A stretch of 64,000 nucleotides of DNA from Streptomyces ficellus (GTDB lineage: Bacteria; Actinomycetota; Actinomycetes; Streptomycetales; Streptomycetaceae). The position numbers and the translations under genes are program-made. The stretch is from contig NZ_CP034279.1 of assembly GCF_009739905.1 (NCBI RefSeq), forward strand, positions 4,154,001 through 4,218,000. The letters run 5' to 3'. This document shows, piece after piece, positions 52,809-61,548 of this stretch; position 1 is the first letter of the stretch; the number at the start of each line of letters is the position of its first letter. The notes beneath the pieces were generated by a model. It saw only the letters and a program-made list of their open reading frames with translations, did no database searches and was not told the DNA's origin.

Positions 52809-53713
52809 CACTTCAACGCCGCCCCCGGCCGCCGGTCGTGGCCGTCACCGGTGCCACCGGGACCGTCGGGCGGCTCGTCGCGCACGGGCTCGCCGCCGAC
52901 GGCGCCGCGGACGTACGGCTCCTGACGCGCGACCCGGCCAGGGCCGCGCGTCAGGGGCTGCCCGGGCGGGCCGTCGCCGCGGACTTCGGCGAACGAGGCG
53001 GACTGCGCGCGGCGTTGGAGGGCGCGGACGCCGTCCTCGTCGTGACCGGCGACCCCCTGCGGCCCGACCACGACGAGAACGTCCTCGCCGCCGCCCGCGC
53101 CGCCGGAGTGCGCCGCGCGGTCAAGCTCTCGGCGCTCGCCGTGCTCGACCCCGGCGCCCAGGACGCCCTCACCCGCTGGCAGCGCGACAACGAGGAACGG
53201 CTGCGCGCCTCCGGGCTGGAGTGGACGCTGCTGCGACCCCGCGCGTTCATGACCAACACCCTCGGCTGGGCCGCCTCCGTACGCGCCGACGGCACCGTCC
53301 ACGCCCTGGGCGGCTCCGGGCGCAACGCCTGCGTCGACCCCCGGGACGTCGCCGACGCGGCCGTACGCGCCCTCCTCGACCCGGAGCGCGCCGGCGACGC
53401 CTACGCCCTCACCGGACCCGAACCGCTCTCCGCCCGCGAGCAGACGGACGTCCTCGCGCAGATCCTGCGACGCCCGCTGCGCTTCCGCGAGCTGACGGAG
53501 GAACAGGCGCTGGAGCGGTGGCGCGCCCGCTGGCCCGAACCGCTCGCCCAGGCCCTCCTGGAGAGCGCCCGCCGCCAGGAGGCCGGGGCGAAGGCGGCGG
53601 TCGCCGACGGCGTACGGGAGGCGACCGGGCACGCCCCGCGCGCCTTCGCCGACTGGGCGCGGGACCACGCGGAGGCCTTCGGCGCGGACCCGGGGGGCAC
53701 CGGCCGACGGTGA
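52805..53713 (+). CDS. NmrA-type NAD(P)-binding reductase
   Basis: 302 residues of the atypical SDR/NmrA group: VVAVTGATGTVGRLVAHGLAADGA, KLSALAVLD, WTLLRPRAFMTNTLGWA. Reductases of this type occur beside AfsA homologues (JadW/ScbB-like context) and may finish the hormone. GTG overlaps the receptor stop (GTGA). It could instead be a NAD(P)-sensing regulator, as NmrA is in fungi. Confidence 0.82.
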   Translation: MTLQRRPRPPVVAVTGATGTVGRLVAHGLAADGAADVRLLTRDPARAARQGLPGRAVAADFGERGGLRAALEGADAVLVVTGDPLRPDHDENVLAAARAAGVRRAVKLSALAVLDPGAQDALTRWQRDNEERLRASGLEWTLLRPRAFMTNTLGWAASVRADGTVHALGGSGRNACVDPRDVADAAVRALLDPERAGDAYALTGPEPLSAREQTDVLAQILRRPLRFRELTEEQALERWRARWPEPLAQALLESARRQEAGAKAAVADGVREATGHAPRAFADWARDHAEAFGADPGGTGRR

Positions 53714-53792
53714 CGCGGCGTGACGTCTCACTCCTCGGACAGTGACGCGGATCATGTTTTCGCCGGGGGATCGGTGGAGTTGAATTCCCTTC

Positions 53793-54566
53793 ATGATCAA
53801 TAAACGGGGGATGCTGAACGGCCGTACGGTTCTGATAACCGGGGCCTCCAGCGGAATAGGGGCCGCCGCCGCGCGGCTGTTCGCCGAGGAGGGCGCCGCC
53901 GTCGTCCTGATGGCCCGGCGGGCGGACGCCCTCGCGGAGGTCGCCGCGCCGCTCGTCGAGGCGGGCGCCCGGGTGGCCGTCGCTCCCGGCGACGTGACCC
54001 GGCCGGCGGACGTGGAGCGCGCGGTCGCCCTGGCGGTCGACACCTTCGGCTCGCTGGACGCCGCGTTCAACAACGCCGGGTGGGGGACCGGCGGGACGGT
54101 GCTGCACGAACTGGACGAGGGCGTCTACGACCGGGTCATGGACCTCAACGTGCGCGGCGTCTGGAACTGCCTGCGCCACCAGATCCCCGCGATGCTGAAG
54201 GCCGGGACCGGTGGCGCCATCGTCAACACCTCCAGCACCGCCGGGATCGTCGCCACCGGCGCGGTGGCGCCCTACGTCGCGGCCAAGCACGCCGTCCTGG
54301 GCCTCACCAAGGCCGCCGCGATGGAGTACGGCGAGTCCGGCATCCGGGTCAACGCCCTCGTGGTCGGCAGTACGCGCACGGAGCTGATGGACGAACTCCT
54401 CCAGGACGTACCCGAACTGGAGGCCAGCTTCACCGCCCGCGCCATCCAGAAGCGGATGGCCCACCCGCGCGAAGTGGCGCAGGCCGCCGCCTGGCTGTGC
54501 AGCGACCGCTCGTCCTTCCTCACCGGCGCCTCGATGCCCGTGGACGGCGGCTGGAGCGCGATCTGA
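53793..54566 (+). CDS. Short-chain dehydrogenase/reductase
   Basis: 257 residues, classical SDR: TGASSGIG, NNAGWG, and S-Y-K as NTSSTAGIVATGAVAPYVAAKHA. It lies 79 bp after the NmrA-type gene on the same strand. Either butyrolactone tailoring or a cluster tailoring step is possible. It converges with the alpha/beta hydrolase. Confidence 0.85.
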   Translation: MINKRGMLNGRTVLITGASSGIGAAAARLFAEEGAAVVLMARRADALAEVAAPLVEAGARVAVAPGDVTRPADVERAVALAVDTFGSLDAAFNNAGWGTGGTVLHELDEGVYDRVMDLNVRGVWNCLRHQIPAMLKAGTGGAIVNTSSTAGIVATGAVAPYVAAKHAVLGLTKAAAMEYGESGIRVNALVVGSTRTELMDELLQDVPELEASFTARAIQKRMAHPREVAQAAAWLCSDRSSFLTGASMPVDGGWSAI

Positions 54567-54612
54567 CGGCCGCGCGCCGCCGTGTGTCCTACCGCGGGCC
54601 CTGCGGCGTGTC

Positions 54613-55422
54613 CTACCGCGGGTCCCGCGGCGCGTCCCCCTCGGCGAGGAACGCGGCCAGCGCCGCCGTCAGTTCGGCCGGGGCGTCCAGCGCGACGAGG
54701 TGCGCGGCGGTGGGGAACTCGACCAGCGTCGCGCCGGGGATCGCGGCGGCGTACCGCCGGCCGATGTCCTGGAAGTCGGGGACGTCCAGCGCGCCGATCC
54801 CGACCAGGGTGGGCACAGCGATGGCGGAGACGTCGCCCCGCGCGGCGCCCCGGGAGTGCTCCTCGACGGCGCCCTGGTTCGCCAGCGACGTGCGCATCGG
54901 GCCGCGGACCCGTCCGGCCAGCCCGGGGGCGACGTCCTCCCAGGTGCGGGCCGGGCCGCGCAGCCACATGTCCAGGTTGATCCGGACGGCGGCGTCCAGG
55001 TCGCCCGCGGCAAGGGCCTCCGTCTCCGCCTCGTCGTACGCGATCATCTCCGCCGACCAGTCGTACCCGGGCCACGGCGGGTTGAAGACCGCGAGGCGGT
55101 CCACCCGCTCCGGGTGGGCCAGGGTGAAGTCCACGGCCACCCGGCCGCCCCAGGACGCGCCGACCAGCCCGACCCGTTCGAGGCCGAGGTGGTCCAGCAG
55201 GCGGCGCAGGTCGTCCGTCTCGCTGAACGGACCGGCCGGAGGCGCGGATTCGCCGAAGCCGCGCAGGTCGTACCGGACGACGGTGTGCCGCTGCGCAAGG
55301 CCCGGAACGATGGCGTCCCACATGCGGTGGTCGGCGACCCCGGCATGGACGAGGACGACGGGCGGCCCGTCGCCGGCGACGACGTAGGAGAGATGGCCGA
55401 GATCATCGGCGAAGGTGAGCAT
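54613..55422 (-). CDS. Alpha/beta-hydrolase
   Basis: 269 residues: oxyanion region LVHAGVADHRMWD, nucleophile elbow GASWGG (serine), a late acid GIGALDVPD, and histidine in AAHLVALD. Acts on esters or lactones; breakdown of a butyrolactone or a C-C bond cleavage are options. The start is uncertain: 55422 has no strong ribosome site, while a GTG at 55491 would add 23 residues. A palindrome GTGACGCGGCGTCAC lies at 55470-55484, upstream. Confidence 0.78.
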   Translation of the reverse strand: MLTFADDLGHLSYVVAGDGPPVVLVHAGVADHRMWDAIVPGLAQRHTVVRYDLRGFGESAPPAGPFSETDDLRRLLDHLGLERVGLVGASWGGRVAVDFTLAHPERVDRLAVFNPPWPGYDWSAEMIAYDEAETEALAAGDLDAAVRINLDMWLRGPARTWEDVAPGLAGRVRGPMRTSLANQGAVEEHSRGAARGDVSAIAVPTLVGIGALDVPDFQDIGRRYAAAIPGATLVEFPTAAHLVALDAPAELTAALAAFLAEGDAPRDPR

Positions 55423-55469
55423 CCGCAGATGGTGACAGGTGGGGGTGCCCCGCGCCACACGATAGATCG

Positions 55470-55484
55470 GTGACGCGGCGTCAC
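55470..55484. promoter_or_regulatory. Palindrome GTGACG-N3-CGTCAC
   Basis: Differs from the six CTGACG-N3-CGTCAG sites only in the outermost base pair. It lies between the TetR-type gene stop and the hydrolase start. It could be a site of the neighbouring TetR protein or a chance relative. Confidence 0.4.
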
Positions 55485-55522
55485 GCGGCACGGGTTCCGG
55501 TCCGCGGCGTCGGCCGGAGCCG

Positions 55523-56113
55523 TCAGTGGGCCGAGTGGCTCGGGCTCCTCGTGGTGACGCCGTCCCGCACCACCGCCCACAGCTGGGCGAGTTCGGTCGC
55601 CGGATCGGTACGCGGACGGGGGCGGGCGTGCAGCGTGGCGGCCGCGCCGTGGACCAGGTGGACCGCCAGGCGCACCAGCGTCTCGGGGTCGGCGGTCGGA
55701 GCCAGCAGACCCCGCCGGTCCGCGTCGTGCAGCAGGAGCCGCACCTGGGGCACCCACGCCTCGTCCCACATGGGCGCGGTGTGCGTCAGCGACTGGGCGG
55801 CCCGCACCCGGGCGTCGCGGGAGAGGAGGTCGACGAGCCCGCAGGTCACCGTGACGACGGCGGCCAGCGGGTCCGGTGCGCCGCGGCGGAGCACGTCCAC
55901 CTCGTGGCGGGTGACCGTGATGCCCGCCTCCTTCACCGCCGCCGCCAGGTCGTTCTTCCTGGCGAAGTGGAAGGTGAGCGCGCCCATGGAGATCTGGGCG
56001 ATCCGGCAGATGTCCTGCAGTGAGGTGCCCGTGTAGCCGGTCCGGGCGAACGCGTCAGCCGCTGCCCTCACCAGCCGTTCACGGGTCAGCAGGGCCCGCT
56101 CCTGCTTGACCAC
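55523..56113 (-). CDS. TetR-family regulator (butyrolactone receptor-like N-terminus)
   Basis: 196 residues: RERLVRAAADAFARTGYTGTSLQDICRIAQISMGALTFHFARKNDLAAAV is a TetR helix-turn-helix with the ALTFHF variant of the ArpA-like signature. The C-terminal half lacks the length of true receptors. It may be a pseudo-receptor. GTG start with AGAAGG upstream. It shares a 276-bp divergent region with the transposase-like gene; that region has an ARE-like box and no gene. Confidence 0.82.
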   Translation of the reverse strand: MVKQERALLTRERLVRAAADAFARTGYTGTSLQDICRIAQISMGALTFHFARKNDLAAAVKEAGITVTRHEVDVLRRGAPDPLAAVVTVTCGLVDLLSRDARVRAAQSLTHTAPMWDEAWVPQVRLLLHDADRRGLLAPTADPETLVRLAVHLVHGAAATLHARPRPRTDPATELAQLWAVVRDGVTTRSPSHSAH

Positions 56114-56323
56114 GACGTCACCTTCTCTTCGTCTCTGGTTTTTTGGTACTTCTACGCCTCTTCGCACGCTACTGGGCTTCTGTCGCACGGGAGTTGGCCC
56201 TACACCCCTTCCGGGACGTCCTTGGCAAGTCCGCGCCCGAGGTGCCCTCCCGGACGGCCCCCGGGCGCCCTCCCGGGTGGCGAGATGGCGAAGTCGTACC
56301 CAGGGGACCATGCGCGGTTCAAA

Positions 56324-56347
56324 AACATAGAGAGAGTTCGTTATTCT
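56324..56347. promoter_or_regulatory. ARE-like operator upstream of the transposase-like gene
   Basis: AACATAGAGAGAGTTCGTTATTCT matches the box at 52123-52146 in about 18 of 24 positions. It is an AT-rich patch 43 bp before the start of a co-oriented operon. TTATTC may be the -10 box. Confidence 0.5.
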
Positions 56348-56389
56348 TTCGGAAGTCGCCGAAACGGCCTGCCGACGAGGGGAGCTGAC

Positions 56390-57619
56390 ATGACCGACCG
56401 ACGGGACGCAGCCGTGCGGGAGCCCATGGCGCACGGGGCGGCCCAGGACCTGACCCGACGCCTCTTCCACGGGCTGCCACGGGCCGACCAGCGCCGGTGG
56501 GCCGGTGCCTACCTGACCGGACTGCTGACCACGCCGGGCAAGAAGTCCGTACGGAACATGGGATGGGCGGTGTGCGCGTCGTACACTGCCTCGCAGTCCC
56601 TGCACCAGGCGGTCAACGAGAGCACCTGGTCGTGGACCGACGTCCGCGCGGAGCTGACCGCCTGGTGCCGTGAACGCACCGAGACCCGCGGCTGGGCGCT
56701 GGGCCGTGTGACCCTGCCCAAGCGCGGCCGCTACTCCGCCGGGGTGCACCGCCGCTTCGACACCGCCGCCGGGCGCACCCTCAACGGCCAGCTCGGCCTC
56801 GGGCTCTTCCTGATCACCGGGCACGGGGCCGCCGTGCCCGTGGACTGGCGGCTCTACCTGCCCGACGAGTGGCTCGACGACGCGTCGCTGCGCCGCCGCG
56901 CCCGGATCCCCGAGGCGGTACGGGCCGGCTCGCCCGGCCGCCTGATGGCCGACCTGGCCGTGAGCGCGGGCGGTTCCGGCGTCCCCGTCCTCGCCGACGC
57001 CGAGACCGTCGCCGAGGCCGCCGAACTGATCCAGGGGCTCAGCGCACTCGGCTCCCCCGGGGCGTCCGGCGCGTCCGGTGTCGACTGGGCCGTCTCCGTG
57101 CCCGCCGCGACCCCGGTCTCCGCCGGTCTGACGGCCGCCGTCCACCGCCCCGGGCACCCCGGCGGCACCGCGCCGACCGCCGGCGCGCTGGCGCGGCAAC
57201 TGCGCGCCTCCGCGCGGGCGTTCGGCACCGGTGAGCCGGACGCACCCCGCGTCCTGCCCGCCCGCGTGCACACCCCCGGCGCGACCCGCCCCTTGCGACT
57301 GGTCGCCGCCTGGGCGCCGGGCGCACGCGCGCCCGAACGGATCTGGCTCACCACGCTCCACGGGGAACGCCTCACCGAGGCGGCCGACCTCTTCCGTCAC
57401 CGGTTCGCCGACCCGGGCGCGGATGCGGACACGGGTATGGGTGGCCTCGACGACTGCGGGCTGCGGGACTTCGAGGGGCGCTCCTACCCCGGCTGGAACC
57501 GCCACATGACGTTGGTGTCGGCCGCGTACGCCCACCGGGTCCTTAGCTCCGCCGGTCCCGGGACCCTCGGCCGCGCGGGCGCCCTGGCAGGGGCGCGGGC
57601 AGGGGCGCGGGCCGCATGA
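56390..57619 (+). CDS. IS701-type transposase homologue, apparently domesticated
   Basis: 409 residues. The pattern RRLFHGLPRADQRRWAGAYLTGLLTTPGKKSVRNM and SLHQAVNESTWSWTDVR matches the N-terminal part of IS701/DDE_5 transposases. RGRYSAGVHRRFDTAAGRTLNGQLGLGLFL and DFEGRSYPGWNRHMTLV match later blocks. The first catalytic Asp (DDTGF) is replaced by VTLPK, and the last Glu region is eroded. One aspartate stays, in VLADAE. Terminal inverted repeats are not seen. It overlaps the kinase-like gene by 4 bp, so it is an operon gene, not a free IS. Confidence 0.65.
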   Translation: MTDRRDAAVREPMAHGAAQDLTRRLFHGLPRADQRRWAGAYLTGLLTTPGKKSVRNMGWAVCASYTASQSLHQAVNESTWSWTDVRAELTAWCRERTETRGWALGRVTLPKRGRYSAGVHRRFDTAAGRTLNGQLGLGLFLITGHGAAVPVDWRLYLPDEWLDDASLRRRARIPEAVRAGSPGRLMADLAVSAGGSGVPVLADAETVAEAAELIQGLSALGSPGASGASGVDWAVSVPAATPVSAGLTAAVHRPGHPGGTAPTAGALARQLRASARAFGTGEPDAPRVLPARVHTPGATRPLRLVAAWAPGARAPERIWLTTLHGERLTEAADLFRHRFADPGADADTGMGGLDDCGLRDFEGRSYPGWNRHMTLVSAAYAHRVLSSAGPGTLGRAGALAGARAGARAA

Positions 57620-58872
57620 GCGGGACGCTGATCACGGCGACGCTGGTCGAACGCGCGGAACGCCGCTTACGCGCGGAGCGGCCGGCGCCTGTGACACGGG
57701 AGGCACCTGCCACACCCGCGACACCGGAGGCACCGCGGGCGGCTGACCGTGGCGGGCGGCCGGGGAACCCCGACCACTTCGACCGCTTCGCCGCCGCCCT
57801 CACGGAGGGGCTCAGCCGGGCCGCCGTGACCGCTCGCGCCGTACGCGGCGCACCGCGACCCGGACGGTCCGCACCGGCGCCGCGCACCGGACCGGTGCGC
57901 GGCCGGTACCAGGCCGAGGAGACGCTGCGCCGGTTCCGCGCCCGCCTGGAGGAACACCCGGACGCCCCGCCCGCCGGTGCCGCCACCGGTTCCGCCGCGG
58001 AACGGGACGCCCTCCTCGGGCTCGCGCACCGCGTCGTACGACGACTCGCCGGCGACCCGGACACCCCGACCGGACCCGCGCCGCAACCACCGGCCCCGCA
58101 CCTCGCGCCCGAACGGCTGCTCACCGCGTCCCTGCTGCTCGCCGAGTGCGCCGTACGATGCGGCGGCGCCGCCGAGGACGTCCTGCCCGCCGTCCGGGAC
58201 GTCTTCTCGGCCGCCGTGCGCGAGGCCTCCGGCACCCGGGACCTCTGGCAGGAGCGGCGCGCCCTCGCGCGGGAGGTCCACGACCGGGTGAGCGGCCCGC
58301 TGACCGCCGCGCTGCGCGGGCTGGACGGTGGCGGCCGGCCCGCCGCCGACGCCCTGCGCGGCGTCCTGACGCAGGCCGCCGACGGAGCCCGGGACATCGT
58401 CGCCGGGCTCCACCGCCGTACCCCCGTGCCCGGCCTGCGCGGGGCCCTGGACGACGTGCGGGCGCTGGCCGAGGCGCGCGGGCTGTCCGTCGAGTGGTCG
58501 CTGACCGGCGACGAGGCGGGCCTGCCGGAGCTGTTCCGCCGCGAACTGGCCCTCGTCGTCAGGGAAGCGCTGCTCAACGCCGTCGCCCACGCGTCGGCGA
58601 ACCGGGTCGTCGTGACGACCCGGATCACCCGCCGGTGGGCGCACACCCACATACAGGACGACGGTACGGGCTTCGACGTGGCCCACACCCTCGGTTCCCG
58701 GCCGGCCCACGGGCTGCGGGCGATGTCCGAGCGCATGGAGTCGGTCGGCGGCCGGCTCGCCATCCGCAGCGCGGCGGGCGGCGGGACCCGCGTCGACATC
58801 CACCTGCCGCGCTACCGGCCGGTGCAGAGAACCATCCACCAGCTTGCTGAGAAGCGGAGTTGTCATGCGTAA
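57616..58872 (+). CDS. NarL-type histidine kinase-like protein, no response regulator nearby
   Basis: 418 residues without membrane helices. The long N-terminal half is Pro/Ala-rich. HisKA_3 is seen in ALAREVHDRVSGPLTAAL (histidine in REVHD), followed by an HATPase domain: REALLNAVAHA (N box), IQDDGTGF and HGLRAMSERMESVGGRL. It may phosphorylate a distant response regulator or act as an ATP-binding partner. It overlaps the transposase-like gene by 4 bp and the carboxylase gene by 8 bp (ATGCGTAA). Confidence 0.78.
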   Translation: MSGTLITATLVERAERRLRAERPAPVTREAPATPATPEAPRAADRGGRPGNPDHFDRFAAALTEGLSRAAVTARAVRGAPRPGRSAPAPRTGPVRGRYQAEETLRRFRARLEEHPDAPPAGAATGSAAERDALLGLAHRVVRRLAGDPDTPTGPAPQPPAPHLAPERLLTASLLLAECAVRCGGAAEDVLPAVRDVFSAAVREASGTRDLWQERRALAREVHDRVSGPLTAALRGLDGGGRPAADALRGVLTQAADGARDIVAGLHRRTPVPGLRGALDDVRALAEARGLSVEWSLTGDEAGLPELFRRELALVVREALLNAVAHASANRVVVTTRITRRWAHTHIQDDGTGFDVAHTLGSRPAHGLRAMSERMESVGGRLAIRSAAGGGTRVDIHLPRYRPVQRTIHQLAEKRSCHA

Positions 58873-60619
58873 GGTGCTCATCGCCAACCGCGGGGAAATC
58901 GCTGTCCGTGTCGCCCGTGCTTGCCGGGACGCCGGGATCGGGAGTGTGGCGGTCTACGCCGATCCGGACCGGGATGCCCTGCATGTCCGTGTGGCCGACG
59001 AGGCGTTCGCCCTGGGCGGTGACACTCCGGCGGACAGCTATCTGGACATGGCCAAGGTGCTCCAGGCGGCCGCCGACTCGGGCGCGGACGCCGTCCATCC
59101 CGGTTACGGGTTCCTGTCGGAGAACGCCGAGTTCGCCCAGGCCGTCCTGGACGCGGGCCTGACCTGGATCGGTCCGCCCCCGCACGCCATCCGTGACCTC
59201 GGGGACAAGGTCGCCGCCCGGCACATCGCCCAGCGCGCCGGCGCGCCCCTGGTGGCCGGCACCCCCGACCCCGTCTCGGGCGCGGAAGAGGTCGTGGCGT
59301 TCGCGGAGCAGCACGGTCTGCCCATCGCGATCAAGGCCGCTTTCGGTGGCGGTGGGCGTGGCCTGAAGGTCGCCCGCACCCTGGAGGAAGTGCCCGAGCT
59401 GTACGACTCCGCCGTCCGCGAGGCCGTCGCCGCGTTCGGGCGCGGTGAGTGCTTCGTCGAGCGCTACCTCGACAAGCCCCGCCACGTGGAGACCCAGTGC
59501 CTGGCGGACAAGCACGGCAACGTGGTGGTCGTCTCCACCCGTGACTGCTCGCTTCAGCGCCGCCACCAAAAGCTCGTCGAGGAGGCCCCCGCGCCGTTCC
59601 TCACCCCCGGGCAGAACGCCGAGCTGTACGCCGCGTCCAAGGCCATCCTGAAGGAGGCCGGCTACGAGGGCGCCGGGACGGTGGAGTTCCTCGTCGGCAC
59701 CGACGGCACCATCTCCTTCCTGGAGGTCAACACCCGTCTGCAGGTCGAGCACCCGGTCACCGAAGAGGTCACCGGTATCGACCTGGTGCGGGAGATGTTC
59801 CGTATCGCCGACGGTGAGGAACTCGGCTACGACGACCCGCCGGTGCGCGGTCACTCCTTCGAGTTCCGTATCAACGGTGAGGACCCGGGCCGCAACTTCC
59901 TGCCAGCACCCGGCACCGTCACCGCCTTCGCCCCGCCGTCGGGCCCGGGCGTGCGGCTGGACGCGGGTGTGGAGTCCGGCAGCGTCATCGGCCCCGCCTG
60001 GGACTCCCTGCTCGCCAAGCTGATCGTCACCGGCGCCACCCGCGAGCAGGCCCTCCAGCGCGCGGCCCGGGCGCTGGCGGAGTTCCAGGTCGAGGGCATG
60101 GCCACCGCCATCCCCTTCCACCGCGCGGTCGTCGCCGACCCCGCCTTCACCGCCGACCCCTTCCGCGTCCACACCCGGTGGATCGAGACCGAGTTCGTCA
60201 ACACCATCACGCCCTTCACCGCCCCCGCCGACACCGACACCGACGAGGAGCCCGGCCGGGAGACCGTCGTCGTCGAGGTCGGCGGCAAGCGCCTCGAAGT
60301 CTCCCTCCCGTCCTCGCTCGGCATGAGCCTGGCCCGCACCGGACTCGCCGCCGGCGCCAAACCCAAACGCCGCGCCGCCAAGAAGACCGGAGGTCAGGTC
60401 TCCGGCGACGACCTCGCGTCGCCCATGCAGGGCACCGTCGTCAAGGTCGCCGTCGACAACGGGCAACGGGTCGAGGAGGGCGACCTCGTCGTCGTCCTGG
60501 AGGCGATGAAGATGGAGCAGCCCCTCAACGCCCACCGCGCCGGCACCGTCGAGGACCTGACCGCCGAGGCCGGCGCCCCGCTCTCCGCGGGCACCGTCAT
60601 CTGCCGGATCGTGGACTGA
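58865..60619 (+). CDS. Acyl-CoA carboxylase alpha subunit (biotin carboxylase and BCCP)
   Basis: 584 residues: biotin carboxylase with VLIANRGEIAVRVARA, AFGGGGRGLKV and EVNTRLQVEHPVTE; C-terminal biotinyl domain with EAMKMEQP (biotinylated lysine). It makes carboxybiotin for malonyl-CoA supply. Angucycline clusters such as jadomycin carry a dedicated copy (JadJ) in a similar place. No beta subunit is in the window. The start overlaps the kinase-like gene and the stop touches the PPTase start (TGATG). Confidence 0.93.
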   Translation: MRKVLIANRGEIAVRVARACRDAGIGSVAVYADPDRDALHVRVADEAFALGGDTPADSYLDMAKVLQAAADSGADAVHPGYGFLSENAEFAQAVLDAGLTWIGPPPHAIRDLGDKVAARHIAQRAGAPLVAGTPDPVSGAEEVVAFAEQHGLPIAIKAAFGGGGRGLKVARTLEEVPELYDSAVREAVAAFGRGECFVERYLDKPRHVETQCLADKHGNVVVVSTRDCSLQRRHQKLVEEAPAPFLTPGQNAELYAASKAILKEAGYEGAGTVEFLVGTDGTISFLEVNTRLQVEHPVTEEVTGIDLVREMFRIADGEELGYDDPPVRGHSFEFRINGEDPGRNFLPAPGTVTAFAPPSGPGVRLDAGVESGSVIGPAWDSLLAKLIVTGATREQALQRAARALAEFQVEGMATAIPFHRAVVADPAFTADPFRVHTRWIETEFVNTITPFTAPADTDTDEEPGRETVVVEVGGKRLEVSLPSSLGMSLARTGLAAGAKPKRRAAKKTGGQVSGDDLASPMQGTVVKVAVDNGQRVEEGDLVVVLEAMKMEQPLNAHRAGTVEDLTAEAGAPLSAGTVICRIVD

Positions 60620-61449
60620 TGGGCGGCGGTACGGCCGTGCCTCCGCAACGGACGGACGCCGGAGCGGCACGCGGGTTCCTCGACCTGTGGATGCTGCACC
60701 TGCCGCCCTGGGACCAGCCGTCCTGGGACGCGCCGGGCCCCGCGCTCGACCCCGTCGCCGACGTCCTGCTGGACCGGGAGGAGCGGGCCAGGGCGGACGC
60801 GTTCCTCGACCCGGTGGACCGGCTGCTCCACCAGGCCGCGCACATCACGCTGCGCCGGGTGCTCGCCGCGTACACCCGCTGCCCGCCCGGCGAGATCGCC
60901 TTCGTCCGCGAGCCGTGCCACGGCTGCGGCGGCCCGCACGGGCGGCCCGTCCTGGCGGGGGCCCGCACGCCCGGGGACGCGCCCCTCCACTTCTCCCTGT
61001 CGCACACCCCGGGCGTCGTGATGGTCGCCGTGGCGTCGGAGCGGGTGGGGGCGGACGTCCAGCTCCGGCCGGGGCACGAGACGGTGGACGTCTGCACGGT
61101 GTCGATCCACCCGGCGGAACGCGCCGAGGTGCGCCGGGCCGGCGCGTCCGGACGGTGCCGCGTCTTCGGCCGGATCTGGGCCCGCAAGGAGGCCTATCTC
61201 AAGGGTCTCGGCACCGGTCTCGTCCGGGACCCGGCGGCCGACTACCTCGGCGACGCGGAGCCCGCCCGCCGGCCGCACGGCTGGTCCGTGCTGGACGTCG
61301 AGTGCGGAACCCGGCACGACGCCGCCGTCGCCGTACGGGGAGACGTCCACGCCCCCACCTCCACCCGGCTGCTGCCGGTGGACGTCCTGTCGGCCGGCCA
61401 CCGCGGGCCGGGCCGCCCGCGCCCCGCCGCCGGACCGGCCACGGCGTGA
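60619..61449 (+). CDS. 4'-phosphopantetheinyl transferase (Sfp type)
   Basis: 276 residues: RRVLAAYTRCPPGEIAF, FSLSHTPGVVMVAVA, metal motif GADVQ (usually GVDVE) and WARKEAYLKGLGTGL. It loads the pantetheine arm on acyl or peptidyl carrier proteins. Presence next to an acyl-CoA carboxylase subunit and a SARP gene points to carrier-protein-based biosynthesis. Its ATG overlaps the carboxylase stop by one base. The tail after residue 250 is Arg/Pro-rich and likely disordered. Confidence 0.88.
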   Translation: MGGGTAVPPQRTDAGAARGFLDLWMLHLPPWDQPSWDAPGPALDPVADVLLDREERARADAFLDPVDRLLHQAAHITLRRVLAAYTRCPPGEIAFVREPCHGCGGPHGRPVLAGARTPGDAPLHFSLSHTPGVVMVAVASERVGADVQLRPGHETVDVCTVSIHPAERAEVRRAGASGRCRVFGRIWARKEAYLKGLGTGLVRDPAADYLGDAEPARRPHGWSVLDVECGTRHDAAVAVRGDVHAPTSTRLLPVDVLSAGHRGPGRPRPAAGPATA

Positions 61450-61506
61450 GCCCACCCGTACGCCCCGCCCGTACGCCCCACTCGTGTCCCCCCACCCGCA
61501 CCGCCC

Positions 61507-61539
61507 CGCACCACGAAAGAAGCGTCCCGCACCACGAAG
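61507..61539 (+). promoter_or_regulatory. Direct repeat CCGCACCACGAA x2 upstream of the SARP gene
   Basis: Two perfect 12-bp copies start 21 bp apart (61507 and 61528), the two-turn spacing often seen in SARP-binding repeats. A second pair, CCCGTACGCCCC, occurs at about 61455 and 61468. They lie directly before the SARP ribosome site, so autoregulation is possible. Confidence 0.45.
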
Positions 61540-61548
61540 CGAGGGAAC

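Noticed and set aside
56390..57619. Active insertion sequence
   Set aside because: No inverted repeats or target duplication found, catalytic motifs eroded, and overlap with the next gene argues for a fixed operon member.
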